Assembly: GCA_900129595.1 (NCBI GenBank)
Contig: FQWG01000013.1
Location: forward strand, 1 to 64,000
Length of the DNA: 64,000 nucleotides
Source: Flavobacterium frigidimaris
Lineage (GTDB): Bacteria > Bacteroidota > Bacteroidia > Flavobacteriales > Flavobacteriaceae
Direction: 5' to 3'
The notes beneath the pieces were generated by a model, which had not been told where the DNA came from, did no database searches, and saw only the letters and a program-made list of their open reading frames with translations. Shown one piece after another: positions 37,844-47,267 of the stretch; the stretch's first letter is position 1; each line of letters starts with the position of its first letter. Made by a program: the position numbers and the translations under genes.

Positions 37844-39253
37844 TTATTTGACTGATTTTAAATTGTCACCGTCTTTATCATGCAGTCTTCTGAAAACTAA
37901 TCCCGAAAGAATGGTCAGAAAACCGACAACCAAAAATGTATATCGAAAAGCATTGTGAATTTCGTTGTGAATGAGTTTTACATCGCCCTGAAAAATTTTA
38001 AGAACCAATAATCCAAAAGCAATTCCAAAACCAATAGCCAGCTGCTGATTCACAGAAACCAATGAATTACCGCTGCTGGTATGGTAAACCCTTAGATCAG
38101 CAATTGAAATAGAATTCATAGAAGTAAATTGTATCGAGTTAAAGAATCCCAAAACAGAAATAATAGGAATGTACCAATAAATGGAGGTATGAATCGACGG
38201 AATGGCTAATGCGCAGATTAATACGCCAATAATAAAAGTGTTCACCATCAATGTTTTTCTGTAACCATATTTGTTTAAAATTCCAATTACGGCTGATTTT
38301 CCAAACATCGCAGTAAGCGCCATAGGAGCCACAATCCATCCGGAAGTCACCGCCGATTGTCCGTAAGCGATCTGAATCATCATGGGCAATAACAACGGAA
38401 TCGAACTAAAACCCAGGCGGGTTGCCAGATTGCCAACTATCCCAACGCGAAAGGTTCTTACCTGAAATAAATTCAATGGAAAAAGAGGATTATTGTCTGT
38501 CACGGCATGGCGATAATACCAATACAACATCAAAAAGCCTGACATCAGGATCAGTAAAACCGGTGTGAGACGAACGGTATTGCCAAATAATTCTAATGAA
38601 ATGGACAACAGGAGTGAAGCTGCGGCAAAGATCAGAAAACCTTTTAAATCAAAATCGATTATGGGAGATTTGTAATCCGGCATGTATTTAAGGCTTAGCA
38701 GAATACCAATAAGCCCAAAAGGAATATTGATCAGGAAAATCCAGTGCCATGATAAATAATCGACCATGTATCCGCCCACTAACGGACCTAGTACGGGACC
38801 AATTAAAGCAGGAATAATGGCAAAATTCATTGCCTTTAATAATTCTTTTTTAGGAAATGTTCTAATAAGTGCCAGTTTACCAACCGGAGTCATTAAACTT
38901 CCTCCGATGCCCTGAATAACACGGGAAAAAATCAGATGACTTAGATTTTGAGAGAGAGCACAAAATAAAGAACCAATACTAAAGAGGAATAAAGCAAAAA
39001 TAAACACTTTTTTAGTCCCGAATTTATCAGACAAAAAACCACTGACAGGCATAAAAAGGGCGAGAGTCAAAACATAACTGATAATGGCATTCTGCATATC
39101 AAGCGGTGACTCGTGAAGATCTTTGGCTATAGAGGTGATCGACGTATTAAGAATAGTAGAGTCGAGCATTTGCATAAAGATGGAAGTCGCCAAAATGAGC
39201 GGTAATACCTTTTTGATTGTTTCATTGTTTTGTCCTGCAATGTTTGCGTTCAT
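37844..39253 (-). CDS. DHA2-type MFS multidrug transporter (EmrB-like)
   Basis: A 469-residue membrane protein with about 14 hydrophobic segments. DHA2 signatures: LDSTILNTSITSIAKDL in helix 1, the GFLSDKFGTKKVF loop, and RVIQGIGGSLMTPVGKLALIRTFPKKE at helix 4. Motif C follows (AIIPALIGPVLGPLVGGYMVDYLSWHWIFLINIPFG). It exports drugs in exchange for protons. No adaptor gene is adjacent. It ends against the RND operon terminator and starts 71 bases from the aldehyde dehydrogenase stop, so the two may share a transcript. Confidence 0.92.
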   Translation of the reverse strand: MNANIAGQNNETIKKVLPLILATSIFMQMLDSTILNTSITSIAKDLHESPLDMQNAIISYVLTLALFMPVSGFLSDKFGTKKVFIFALFLFSIGSLFCALSQNLSHLIFSRVIQGIGGSLMTPVGKLALIRTFPKKELLKAMNFAIIPALIGPVLGPLVGGYMVDYLSWHWIFLINIPFGLIGILLSLKYMPDYKSPIIDFDLKGFLIFAAASLLLSISLELFGNTVRLTPVLLILMSGFLMLYWYYRHAVTDNNPLFPLNLFQVRTFRVGIVGNLATRLGFSSIPLLLPMMIQIAYGQSAVTSGWIVAPMALTAMFGKSAVIGILNKYGYRKTLMVNTFIIGVLICALAIPSIHTSIYWYIPIISVLGFFNSIQFTSMNSISIADLRVYHTSSGNSLVSVNQQLAIGFGIAFGLLVLKIFQGDVKLIHNEIHNAFRYTFLVVGFLTILSGLVFRRLHDKDGDNLKSVK

Positions 39254-39324
39254 GTTTTAAAACTTTTTCTTTATATAAAATCTGTGTTTCTATGCGTTTA
39301 ATAGTATATCAAATGAATTAAACG

Positions 39325-40719
39325 TTATAAAAATTTGCTTTTAAAAACAGTTAGTTTTTCTCTGGTCATTTCATTTATAGCGTATGAAATTCCACCCATT
39401 CCGATACCTGAAGTATCCCTTCCGCCAAAAGGCATCCAGTCTACTCGAAATGCGGTATGATCATTGACCATCACGGCCGTGGCATTCAGTTTTTTAACGG
39501 TGTCTAAGGCAATATCTATATTTTTTGTAAAAACAGCCGCCTGAAAATGAACGTCTAAAGCATTGGCTCTTTTTATCGCTTCGTCACGATTTGTAAAGGA
39601 ATAGATGCAGACTACCGGCCCAAAGATTTCTTTAGTAGAAACCAGCGAATCTTCTGATGGATTAAACAAAACCGTAGGCTGAAAAAAAGTATCAGAAATT
39701 CTTTTTCCGCCTGTTATTATTTTTGCTCCTTTTTTGACCGCTTTATTTACCCATTCTTCGACACGATCCACTTCTTTGGGAGTAATAAGCGGACCTACAT
39801 CTGTTTTTTTATCCAGCGGATCTCCTGTAATTAATGCATGGGTTGCTGCTGCAAATTTTTCGATAAAAGCATCACAGATTTTCTGATTGACATAAATTCT
39901 CTGAACTGATACACAAACTTGTCCGGCATGATAAAAACCTCCTTTTACCAAAGAAGGAATCATTTCATCAAAATCAGCATCTTTTTCAACAATAACGGGT
40001 GCTGCTCCGCCATGTTCTAAAGCACATCTGGTACCCGGAGAAAGTTTGCTTTTAAGGTACCAGCCTACTTTTGCTGATCCAATAAAGGAGAAAAAATTGA
40101 CACGCGGATCTGTAACCAGTAATTCGGCAGCTTCATTATCACACAAAATCACCTGAAGCCATCCTGCGGGTAGTCCCGCTTCTTTTAGAATCTCAGCCAG
40201 GGCCAAACCTGATAATGGTGTTGCCGTTGCGGGTTTAAAAATTACTGGACAACCGGCAGCAATTGCGGTAACAATTTGATGAACCGCCAGATTCAAAGGA
40301 TGATTAAAGGCGCTCACAGCCGCCACAACTCCTATGGGTTCTTTTGATGTAAAAGCAATCCTGTTGAGAGATGCGTCAGTGAGTCCCATTGGTATTTGTT
40401 CCCCTTTTATCTGGGAGATGTGTTCTGCAGCTAATTTTACGCCTTTTATGGCCCGTAGTACCTCAGCTTTAGAATCCTGCCAGGGTTTTCCGCCTTCGCT
40501 TATTGCGGTAACGAGTAAATCTTCGATTCTCTCGGTCATTATGGAAGCTGTTTTTTCCAGTATTTCAATTTTTTTATAAGCCGGAATCCATTTTGATTGA
40601 TCCGCAAATAAATGCTGGGCGGTATCCAGGATTTTGTCAATGTCATTTTTACCGATTAATGGCAATTCTTTGATAAAACTCAAATCGTATGGCGATGTTA
40701 TTTCTGCAGTCATTTTCAT
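39325..40719 (-). CDS. NAD(P)-dependent aldehyde dehydrogenase
   Basis: A 464-residue ALDH, a little shorter than the usual 480-500. It oxidises an aldehyde to its acid in the cytoplasm. Catalytic residues are visible: Cys269 in GQVCVS, Glu235 in LEHGGA, Asn139 in AFNHPLN, and the cofactor-binding FKPATATP and IGSAKVG. Similar enzymes are lactaldehyde or phosphoglyceraldehyde dehydrogenases (GapN-like), but substrate cannot be fixed from the sequence. The MKM start is taken; Met3 is an alternative. Confidence 0.9.
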   Translation of the reverse strand: MKMTAEITSPYDLSFIKELPLIGKNDIDKILDTAQHLFADQSKWIPAYKKIEILEKTASIMTERIEDLLVTAISEGGKPWQDSKAEVLRAIKGVKLAAEHISQIKGEQIPMGLTDASLNRIAFTSKEPIGVVAAVSAFNHPLNLAVHQIVTAIAAGCPVIFKPATATPLSGLALAEILKEAGLPAGWLQVILCDNEAAELLVTDPRVNFFSFIGSAKVGWYLKSKLSPGTRCALEHGGAAPVIVEKDADFDEMIPSLVKGGFYHAGQVCVSVQRIYVNQKICDAFIEKFAAATHALITGDPLDKKTDVGPLITPKEVDRVEEWVNKAVKKGAKIITGGKRISDTFFQPTVLFNPSEDSLVSTKEIFGPVVCIYSFTNRDEAIKRANALDVHFQAAVFTKNIDIALDTVKKLNATAVMVNDHTAFRVDWMPFGGRDTSGIGMGGISYAINEMTREKLTVFKSKFL

Positions 40720-40976
40720 AATGTCTTTTATTTTGAGTCAGGCGAAAACAAAGTAAAGCCTGATCTGTTTTTGCTACTGTATTTAATTTAAAGTTAATTA
40801 AATTAATCCTCATAACAGACAAATTACTCCAATAGATTGCCTGATTCCGTTTTAAATTGCTGTTGTTTTTTAAAATACAGAAGCTATAATGGCTCTCAGA
40901 GATTCAGAAAAGCACAGTGTATCTGTGTACTACAAAATTACTAACTTTGAAATTCTAACTGTAACCCATCATCAAA

Positions 40977-41405
40977 ATGGAAAAAATCGAGCACATCAAT
41001 TACATCAAATCACCTATTGCAGAAGTCTATAAAGTACTGACAACACAGGAAGGTCTTGGTGCAGTCTGGACAACAGAATTAATTGTTAAGCCGGAAGTGG
41101 GTTTTGTCAATGAATTTGATTTTGGAGATAATGATTCAACAAAAATGAAGATTGTCGAATTTTCTCCCAACAAAAGAATTCTATGGGAATGTGTTGATTC
41201 TGACGCGGAATGGATTGGGACAAAAATTTCATTTGACCTGACAGAAAAAGACGGAGTAACGTCAGTTGTTCTCAAACATTTTGATTGGCGCGAACTGACG
41301 GAATTTTACCAATGGTGCAATTATAATTGGGCAATGTTTTTGCTTAGTCTAAAAAGTTATTGCGAAGATGGCGAAGGAACGCCTTATCAAAACCGAAAGT
41401 TTTAG
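40977..41405 (+). CDS. SRPBCC/AHSA1-family protein
   Basis: A 142-residue START-like protein. It begins with IEHINYIKSPIAEVYKVLTTQEGLGAVWT and has WECVDSDAEWIGTKISFDL and a C-terminal helix (YQWCNYNWAMFLLSLKSYCEDGEGTP), the Activator-of-Hsp90-homologue layout. Such proteins bind small hydrophobic ligands or act on stress responses; no specific role can be assigned. It stands alone between the dehydrogenase and the tail cluster, so it marks the edge of ordinary chromosome. Confidence 0.85.
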   Translation: MEKIEHINYIKSPIAEVYKVLTTQEGLGAVWTTELIVKPEVGFVNEFDFGDNDSTKMKIVEFSPNKRILWECVDSDAEWIGTKISFDLTEKDGVTSVVLKHFDWRELTEFYQWCNYNWAMFLLSLKSYCEDGEGTPYQNRKF

Positions 41406-41450
41406 TTTTATAGTTGTGGCAATTAGAGCCAATCTTATTTTGTGATTGTG

Positions 41451-41921
41451 CTATTTTTCGATAGGGTATCTGGGATCGATTGTGATCAGAAGTCTTTTGA
41501 AAATCTGAATTAAACGATTTCTTACTGACTTGAGAATTAATGTCATGGCGTCGAAATTTTCTACTTCTTTTTTTGTCTTTATGGCAATAATATTGCTGAT
41601 GATCGAGATGCCGTCACTCACAATAAGCAAGTCCATTACGATAGTTACAAACCACTTAAAGTTGTAATTAAGTCCTTTGCTCATTAATGCCAGAGCGGTT
41701 GGTATCAGCAATACGGCTAATTTGGAAACAAATCCCAGGGCCAGTTTTTTAAAGCTAAAGGCGTTATTTAATACTATGGTTTTGACAATGCCTAAAAAAG
41801 TATCAATGACCATGAGGTAAAATAATACTTTGACAATTCCGACATCCATTTCCAGGTAAATAAAAATTCCATAAAGCAATAATTTTATTTCGTTTGAATA
41901 TTCTGAAATCTTTTGCATCAT
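41451..41921 (-). CDS. Phage holin (toxin-secretion/lysis holin family)
   Basis: A 156-residue membrane protein with three to four hydrophobic segments (LYGIFIYLEMDVGIVKVLFYLMVIDTFLGI, KLAVLLIPTALALMS, WFVTIVMDLLIVSDGISIISNIIAI) and a charged C-terminus, the phage_holin_4 layout. It would perforate the inner membrane so that the M15 peptidase reaches the wall and particles escape. It is the last gene of the gp25 transcription unit, after the fibre gene, separated from it by a strong hairpin. M2 (one codon later) is an equal start. Confidence 0.82.
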   Translation of the reverse strand: MMQKISEYSNEIKLLLYGIFIYLEMDVGIVKVLFYLMVIDTFLGIVKTIVLNNAFSFKKLALGFVSKLAVLLIPTALALMSKGLNYNFKWFVTIVMDLLIVSDGISIISNIIAIKTKKEVENFDAMTLILKSVRNRLIQIFKRLLITIDPRYPIEK

Positions 41922-41960
41922 CGGTTTTTATGTTTTTATAAATTCGGGGTCTTTCTAAGT

Positions 41961-41991
41961 AATCATTTGGGGTTTTATACCCCAAATGATT
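41961..41991 (-). other. Strong intercistronic hairpin between fibre and holin genes
   Basis: Perfect 13-base arms AATCATTTGGGGT and ACCCCAAATGATT around a 5-base loop. No U-run follows on the minus strand, so it is not a classical terminator. It may stabilise the fibre message or reduce read-through to the holin gene. Confidence 0.7.
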
Positions 41992-42016
41992 AGTACAGAT
42001 TATAGTAGTGCTTTTT

Positions 42017-43642
42017 TTAGAGCAAATTAGTTTTTGCTGAAACAGGATTACTGGTCGGTCCTAAATTTCTCGCTGCGTCTGTTGCTACAACATAGAAGTT
42101 ATAAGTTCTGGATCTGGATAAACCATCAATAGCATAAGAAGTCACATTACCTACTGTGGCAGCCAGAACATTGTCTTTGTATATCATATAATTAGTAATG
42201 CCTCTCTCATCGTATGATGGTGTCCATTCTAAGGCTACAAATGTTCTGCCAACGTCTGCAACTCTTAAATTTGGAGCGTTTACTGGTGCTGTTGTATCGG
42301 CAGGACGTCCTGTATATTCGATAAATTGAACTATTCTGTAAGGGTTTAATATAGAAAAAGCTTGTCCCCCACCGGCACTACCGGAAGTTACTGATGTGTT
42401 TGTTGATAACGGATTGTCATCAGATCGAGTCTGATAACCTCGTCCTTTTATAGCTTTATCATACGTATGTGTATGGGCAGGAATTTCGTCGATAGTAAGA
42501 AGTTTGTTCTTAGCTCCTCCTGTGCCTTGCATAGTGTTAAATTCGGGTTGTGAGATATCTAAACCAACAGGCATTCTTCCTCTTAGCGGAAGATATTCTT
42601 CCCAGCCCTCCGGAAATGGTGCCGTTTTGCCCCAAAGAGCAATCATTCCAATTGGTACAGCTGTCGCAGGCTTTTCTTCTAAAATTTTAATGCGATCAAT
42701 AAGCGATTGCAATAAGGTATTGCTTTTCGTAACCTGATTGGCATTATCGATCACTAACAAAGAACCGGTAGCGTTTGATGCGCTTAAATTGTCTAAATAT
42801 ACTTTTCCTCCAATAGTTGTGTTTTCCCAATCTGAGGCATAATTCAAAGTAAGATTTGTTTTTGTCTGGTCACTATTATCTGCTAAAGCTCTTCCTAACG
42901 GATCTGCCTGATGTCTCAATCCTCTTTTGCTTGCTGAGCCTAATCTAAAGTCAATCGCTCTTACATTGGCTACAGCGGCTTCGTTAGTGTCTAATTTTGA
43001 TAATTTATAAATGTCTAAATTCAGATCGCCTTTCATAGCTTTCGAGCCATTGAGGGGTAAATAATTTTTGATGTCGGCTTCAACTGCATCAATGTTGTTT
43101 TCTATTGCAGCAATATTGGTTTTAATTGAAATAATGTTTTCTTCAATTGTCTGAATAATCAGTTCAATCGTTTTGAGATCCTTAACAATTTTAAAAGGTC
43201 TTAAATCATAATAATAAACGGTTAACAGATTATCATTATGAGAAGTGTCCGGGCGATTTGCATAGTCTTCCGGGCTTATATATTCAGCTTCATAATCAAA
43301 ATAAGCAGTTTGAGATACTCCAGTTCCGTACACTAAATTGGTGCCTTTTCTGGTGGTTTTTAAAAATCCGGTTGGAGCACCTTTTTGAATAGGATACAAA
43401 ACACCAACTGTTTCCGGCAAAGCTCTTGGGGAATTGTTTAGATTGTTTTCGTCTTGCTGGATAATGGCCCAGCCTTTTGTAGCAGTAGTTGCCGGAGCTA
43501 CGATATAGTTTTTATCCGTTTCAATACTTAGATGTGCTTTCAAAGCTCCGAATAATTCAGCTCTGTAAGCGGTTTGAAGTCTTTCTAAAGTTTCTTGCTC
43601 CAAAGGAAATCCTCCTGGATGGCTAAAATTTATTTGTTTCAT
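42017..43642 (-). CDS. Tail fibre/collar protein with C-terminal fibronectin III domain
   Basis: A 541-residue particle protein. The N-terminal part (1-150) begins INFSHPGGFPLEQETLERLQTAY and may attach to the baseplate. The middle has a short coiled coil (about 165-200, IETIEENIISIKTNIAAIENNID). A phage collar domain (about 345-440) shows GMIALWGKTAPFPEGWEE, RGRMPVGLD and DEIPAHTHTYD. The last 85 residues are an Fn3 fold (FVALEWTPSYDERGITNYMIYKD). It probably binds target cells. It follows the J/I baseplate genes, where phages keep fibres. Confidence 0.85.
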   Translation of the reverse strand: MKQINFSHPGGFPLEQETLERLQTAYRAELFGALKAHLSIETDKNYIVAPATTATKGWAIIQQDENNLNNSPRALPETVGVLYPIQKGAPTGFLKTTRKGTNLVYGTGVSQTAYFDYEAEYISPEDYANRPDTSHNDNLLTVYYYDLRPFKIVKDLKTIELIIQTIEENIISIKTNIAAIENNIDAVEADIKNYLPLNGSKAMKGDLNLDIYKLSKLDTNEAAVANVRAIDFRLGSASKRGLRHQADPLGRALADNSDQTKTNLTLNYASDWENTTIGGKVYLDNLSASNATGSLLVIDNANQVTKSNTLLQSLIDRIKILEEKPATAVPIGMIALWGKTAPFPEGWEEYLPLRGRMPVGLDISQPEFNTMQGTGGAKNKLLTIDEIPAHTHTYDKAIKGRGYQTRSDDNPLSTNTSVTSGSAGGGQAFSILNPYRIVQFIEYTGRPADTTAPVNAPNLRVADVGRTFVALEWTPSYDERGITNYMIYKDNVLAATVGNVTSYAIDGLSRSRTYNFYVVATDAARNLGPTSNPVSAKTNLL

Positions 43643-43717
43643 TTTTTATTAATTTAAAAGGCTGTTGTTTTTATACTGCTGTTTCAATACTGAGTTTTTA
43701 TATCTCAGCTTTTATTT

Positions 43718-44374
43718 TTAATTTTTAAGTGAATAGGAGTAACTTTCATAACTTTTACCGGCCAGTTTATAGAAGTTGAGCAGATTGTGGTACTCTGTAT
43801 TGGCTACTTTAATGGCTTCAGTAGGTGCAGATTGATTTTCATTTGGCTCAATCACTATCGTTTTGTTGGTTATTAAACTTTCCGGAATAAATACTCTGAA
43901 ATTGGCATAGGAAATTGTGGTGTAATCTTCACGATGTGCGAGATAAGGAGGTTTATTGTTCCTGTTTTTATATTCATTATGTGTAAAAAATTTCAATTGC
44001 GGAATCATCAAAGCGCCTTCTGCTAAAGTACCATCAGGTAAACGAGTAGCGGGTTCATGATACTCTTTGTGCAGATACACATACTGTATAGTAGGTTTGA
44101 CTGATTCGTCGATATAAATTAACTCTTCTAATCGTTTTTGCTCTGTACTTAAATTAGGATCGTAGATTTTAGTTGGATTATAGGTCTCGTTCAGCACTTT
44201 TTCCAGATAAATAATCTGACCGGTGTGCTGCATTTTATAGAGTGTTTCTTCATAAATGGTATGAAGGGGCGTGAGCAAAACATCGAGCCAGTCAATATGA
44301 GTTTTTTTTCTGAGAATAGGAGGGATGAGCCACAGTAACAGCTTTTCCCATTTTAAAACGGTGTATTTATTCAT
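43718..44374 (-). CDS. Baseplate wedge/tail protein I-like
   Basis: A 218-residue protein with no motif I can name. It begins LKWEKLLLWLIPPILRKKTHIDWLDVLLTPLHTIYEETLYK and has a later proline-rich segment. Its place, 16 bases after the J-like gene and before the fibre, is that of gpI in contractile phages, which joins the baseplate rim to the fibre. The assignment rests on order alone. Confidence 0.55.
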   Translation of the reverse strand: MNKYTVLKWEKLLLWLIPPILRKKTHIDWLDVLLTPLHTIYEETLYKMQHTGQIIYLEKVLNETYNPTKIYDPNLSTEQKRLEELIYIDESVKPTIQYVYLHKEYHEPATRLPDGTLAEGALMIPQLKFFTHNEYKNRNNKPPYLAHREDYTTISYANFRVFIPESLITNKTIVIEPNENQSAPTEAIKVANTEYHNLLNFYKLAGKSYESYSYSLKN

Positions 44375-44389
44375 GGTATATATATTAGA

Positions 44390-45475
44390 CTATTGTTTAT
44401 CTCTGAAGAAGTTGTAGGGAATGTAGTTGACCTCAACCTGAAGCGTATCCATATCAAAATAACCTGAATTCGGGATAAAATATTCGATATTGGTAGCATC
44501 TTTATATTCCGGATCTTGTTGGTCATTAGGATTTTTTGCCCAGGTGGTTTCTACCTTTTGCAATATCGGAATCTTAACTCCCGAAGCTTTCTGAATGGCA
44601 TCAACCAGATATGTTTTGACAAAAGCGCCATTAAACTCAATATTTTTCAAATGATCTTTGACTGTATCCAGTACCGGAAATATTGTATTGTTTAGGATTA
44701 AGGAACCGTTTCTTGTATCCAGCGGATTTTCTGCGAATGCTTCTTCGTATTTGTCTAATTTGCTTTGTTCCTCTGGAGTTAAATCCCTGCTGATACTTTT
44801 TAACTGATAATATCCTATGTCTTTTGGATGGACATAAATGGTCAGAGGATCGATGTAAACATTCAAAGTCAGTTTTAGATTATCTCCCTGATCAGAGGTG
44901 ATGTATACCTGATTTCCTGCATCCTTTATTTTGGCGATATATTCCTTAAAGGCATAAAGTTCGTTAGGAACATCAATTCTCGAAATTTTATCGTCTTTTA
45001 CGGTGGCCACTTTTATAAAAACAACTCCCACTTTGTTATGGAAATAATCAGAAAAAATTTCTTTTATATCTTCCATTTCCTCTTTGGGTCTTAATACGGT
45101 TTCTAAGTCAATTTCACTTACTGCACAATGTTTGATTATTTTAGCATTTTCGATTTCGATTTCGGTAAGTTCAGAGGTATCAAATTGATAAGAACCTTCT
45201 TTCCAGATCAGGGATATTCCGTTGCTTGAATCCGGATCTAAAGGCATTCCGTAATGAAAATTCAGAGCCTGTTCGCGATACCAGTTTAAGGTGTGAGGTC
45301 TTGAAATCAGGGCATTTTTTTCGACTATTTTTTCGTGAATCCAAATCGCAGTAGCGACGATGTTGATCCAAAGTTTCCAAATCGCAGCTTTTGAGTCTGT
45401 TAAGCCGTTTAGAGAGGATTGTTTCTTTTTCTCATCCAGAATTTCGTTCTGTATTTCAGCAATTGTACGTGCCAT
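44390..45475 (-). CDS. Baseplate J-like protein
   Basis: A 361-residue baseplate rim protein. It opens with the J/gp47-like helix MARTIAEIQNEILDEKKKQ, has a central beta domain (NQVYITSDQGDNLKLTLNVYIDP), and a C-terminal part (LDTVKDHLKNIEFNGAFVKTYLVDAIQKASGVKIP) matching the wedge fold that repeats around the hub. It follows gp25 and X-like genes in phage order. Divergent, so the name is family-level only. Confidence 0.7.
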   Translation of the reverse strand: MARTIAEIQNEILDEKKKQSSLNGLTDSKAAIWKLWINIVATAIWIHEKIVEKNALISRPHTLNWYREQALNFHYGMPLDPDSSNGISLIWKEGSYQFDTSELTEIEIENAKIIKHCAVSEIDLETVLRPKEEMEDIKEIFSDYFHNKVGVVFIKVATVKDDKISRIDVPNELYAFKEYIAKIKDAGNQVYITSDQGDNLKLTLNVYIDPLTIYVHPKDIGYYQLKSISRDLTPEEQSKLDKYEEAFAENPLDTRNGSLILNNTIFPVLDTVKDHLKNIEFNGAFVKTYLVDAIQKASGVKIPILQKVETTWAKNPNDQQDPEYKDATNIEYFIPNSGYFDMDTLQVEVNYIPYNFFRDKQ

Positions 45476-45667
45476 ATTTTAAATTTTTGATATAGTTTAG
45501 CCTGTAAGACATGTGTAATATGCTTATAGATAATTATTTATGTTTTTTGTAGATACTACAGAGCAGTAGTTTTCTTTTAGGGATTTCTAAAAGGAGAGAT
45601 TTAGATATATGCAAGAATCCGGCTATAAAGAACCAACGTTTCCGGCAATCAGAATTGAACTTATGGC

Positions 45668-45970
45668 TTAATAAATGATAAAATCATCTTCGATAATCAT
45701 ATAATCAATTCCGGAGAAATTGTCCAGCAGATACTGTTCTTCGTCTGTAATAGCGGTTGCAGGTTTTAAATTTCGGGCATTGTAATATTCTACAATATCT
45801 TTTTTAAAGGCTTCGCGACCAATTTTTAAATCTTCGTAAACCGAGATATCATCGGTAAGGTTAAATTGATCATTGTCTTCTAAAAGGTCGAATACTTTTT
45901 CGATGCTTCCGTATTCCTGTAAAGAGATGTCAAAAATGTTTTGGTTTTCCTGTGGTTTAGTAGTTTCCAT
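45668..45970 (-). CDS. Small tail protein X-like (LysM-type)
   Basis: A 100-residue protein with NIFDISLQEYGSIEKVFDLLEDN, the pattern of LysM-like tail protein X, which clamps hub to tube. I take the ATG at 45970; an ATG at 46000 adds 10 residues but increases the overlap with gp25. The overlap indicates co-translation. The C-terminal half is acidic. The following 192 bases to the J-like gene hold no recognised gene. Confidence 0.6.
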   Translation of the reverse strand: METTKPQENQNIFDISLQEYGSIEKVFDLLEDNDQFNLTDDISVYEDLKIGREAFKKDIVEYYNARNLKPATAITDEEQYLLDNFSGIDYMIIEDDFIIY

Positions 45971-46244
45971 CGATTTTAATGTTTTGTAAATCGTTGACAT
46001 CTAATGTTTTTACAAAAAAGTTGTCGTACGATAATTGTTTGTCTATTTCGTTTTCTAGTCTTAGCCTGGAGGTTGCATCCGGGCTGTTAATGTATTTTTT
46101 GATTCCTACTCCCAGAATCGGAAACTCTTTGTAACTTCCTTTCTGGCTTAACAATAGATGTTCTATGTTTTGCTGATCTGCCGCTTTCAGGGCGAAATCT
46201 CCATCTGTAATTAACAAGTCATCATCTATGATAAAATCTTTCAT
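45957..46244 (-). CDS. Baseplate wedge protein gp25/GPW-like
   Basis: A 95-residue protein of the gp25-like lysozyme-fold group, a core sheath-initiating baseplate subunit in T4, P2 and injection systems. It reads DLLITDGDFALKAADQQNIEHLLLSQKGSYKEFPILGVGI, where the EFPILGVGI strand matches the family. It is the first gene after the promoter element at 46333-46398. Confidence 0.85.
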   Translation of the reverse strand: MKDFIIDDDLLITDGDFALKAADQQNIEHLLLSQKGSYKEFPILGVGIKKYINSPDATSRLRLENEIDKQLSYDNFFVKTLDVNDLQNIKIDGNY

Positions 46245-46332
46245 ATGTTGTTATTATTTGTTGTTTTATTAATGAATATCTCTTTTGAATCTGCGCGCCA
46301 TATTCAAAAAGAAGATGTTTTATTTGATACTG

Positions 46333-46398
46333 TAAAAATAAGCTTTGCTTACGCCTTAATCAAGATTTTAAAGCTTAGTAATCAGTAGTTTCAGTAAG
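46333..46398 (-). promoter_or_regulatory. Conserved activator-type element plus -7 box, unit 1 (gp25 operon)
   Basis: On the minus strand TACTGAAACTACTG (within 46383-46398) is followed after 42 bases by TATTTTTA (46333-46340). The ATG is 89 bases further. Shared layout with four other sites in the cluster. Confidence 0.75.
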
Positions 46399-46454
46399 TT
46401 GTAAAAGTCATTTTACAGTTTGTTTTTTGATGCTTTTTTGGTTAAAAAAGTATT

Positions 46455-46787
46455 TTAAACTGCAGGAATAATCAGATTGGTGATAATTTGAATAATCATT
46501 TTTATAATATTATTTTTAATGGTATTCAGTTTTATTTTTGATATTCCTGCAGTTTGCAATGCTTTCAGTACGGTCAAGTCTAACTGACTTTTTAGCAGCC
46601 ATTCAAATTCTTCTTCGGTTAAATCACCAGACGAGAAAAGAACAATCCAGCGTTCCAGTTTTTCTTTTGAGGTTTGAAAAAAAACAGTAAGATCTTTTTC
46701 TAACTGAGGTTTGATATCTTTATAATTATTGGCTATAATTGCTTTTAATTCCTTCTTTAAATTTTCTATCACTTTATCTTTGTCCAT
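46455..46787 (-). CDS. Unknown 110-residue protein next to lysis genes
   Basis: The protein is mostly helical, starts with a Lys-rich segment (MDKDKVIENLKKELKAII), and ends with a hydrophobic tail (NIIKMIIQIITNLIIPAV). It follows the lipoprotein gene by four bases and is the last member of the peptidase unit. A C-terminal membrane anchor would suit an accessory lysis protein, such as an antiholin or inner-membrane spanin part. No homology recognised. Confidence 0.6.
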   Translation of the reverse strand: MDKDKVIENLKKELKAIIANNYKDIKPQLEKDLTVFFQTSKEKLERWIVLFSSGDLTEEEFEWLLKSQLDLTVLKALQTAGISKIKLNTIKNNIIKMIIQIITNLIIPAV

Positions 46788-46791
46788 AATT

Positions 46792-47265
46792 TTATTTGTT
46801 AAGGTTAATTAAATCCAAAAGTGCTTCTTTTGATTGTTTGTCCTTTTTAATTTCATATTGAATAAGTAAATCAAAAGCCTCTGAAATTTGTTTTTTGGAT
46901 TCCTCCAAAAATAATTTTGATTCAATTCCTTTTGTTTCCCAATGTTTAAAGAAACCTGCTAGAAGATTTTTGTCTTTATCATTCAGCATTTTCAACATTT
47001 CGAAAGTGATCTCGTTATTAGGTTTATTTTTTTCATACTCAATCAATTTTTCCAGGTTAAGAAATAACTTTTCAATTTCTTCTTTGTTGGCAGAATAAGG
47101 AGTTGTGGCTTTACTCATTAATTGATTGGTTTCTACTTTTAGTTCGATGGTTTTTTCGTATGAATATTGATCGAATAGGGCAGTTCTTGTAGAGTTGCAG
47201 GAGGAAATTGCAAAAGAGATCGCAATAAAAAATAGCAGTTGCTTTAATTTTAAATGTTTCATCAT
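46792..47265 (-). CDS. Lipoprotein, possible spanin-like lysis factor
   Basis: A 157-residue lipoprotein with signal FFIAISFAISSC (Cys23) followed by an alpha-helical, charged body rich in Lys and Glu. It begins two bases after the peptidase stop and is translated with it. An outer-membrane lipoprotein beside a cell-wall peptidase and a hydrophobic small protein is the arrangement of two-component spanins, but the body is longer than usual. I cannot show homology. Confidence 0.6.
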   Translation of the reverse strand: MMKHLKLKQLLFFIAISFAISSCNSTRTALFDQYSYEKTIELKVETNQLMSKATTPYSANKEEIEKLFLNLEKLIEYEKNKPNNEITFEMLKMLNDKDKNLLAGFFKHWETKGIESKLFLEESKKQISEAFDLLIQYEIKKDKQSKEALLDLINLNK

Positions 47266-47267
47266 GA

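Noticed and set aside
45561-45575. CAGTAGTTTTCTTTT as a sixth copy of the tail-cluster element
   Set aside because: Only the first half matches and no TAnnTTT box lies about 42 bases away.
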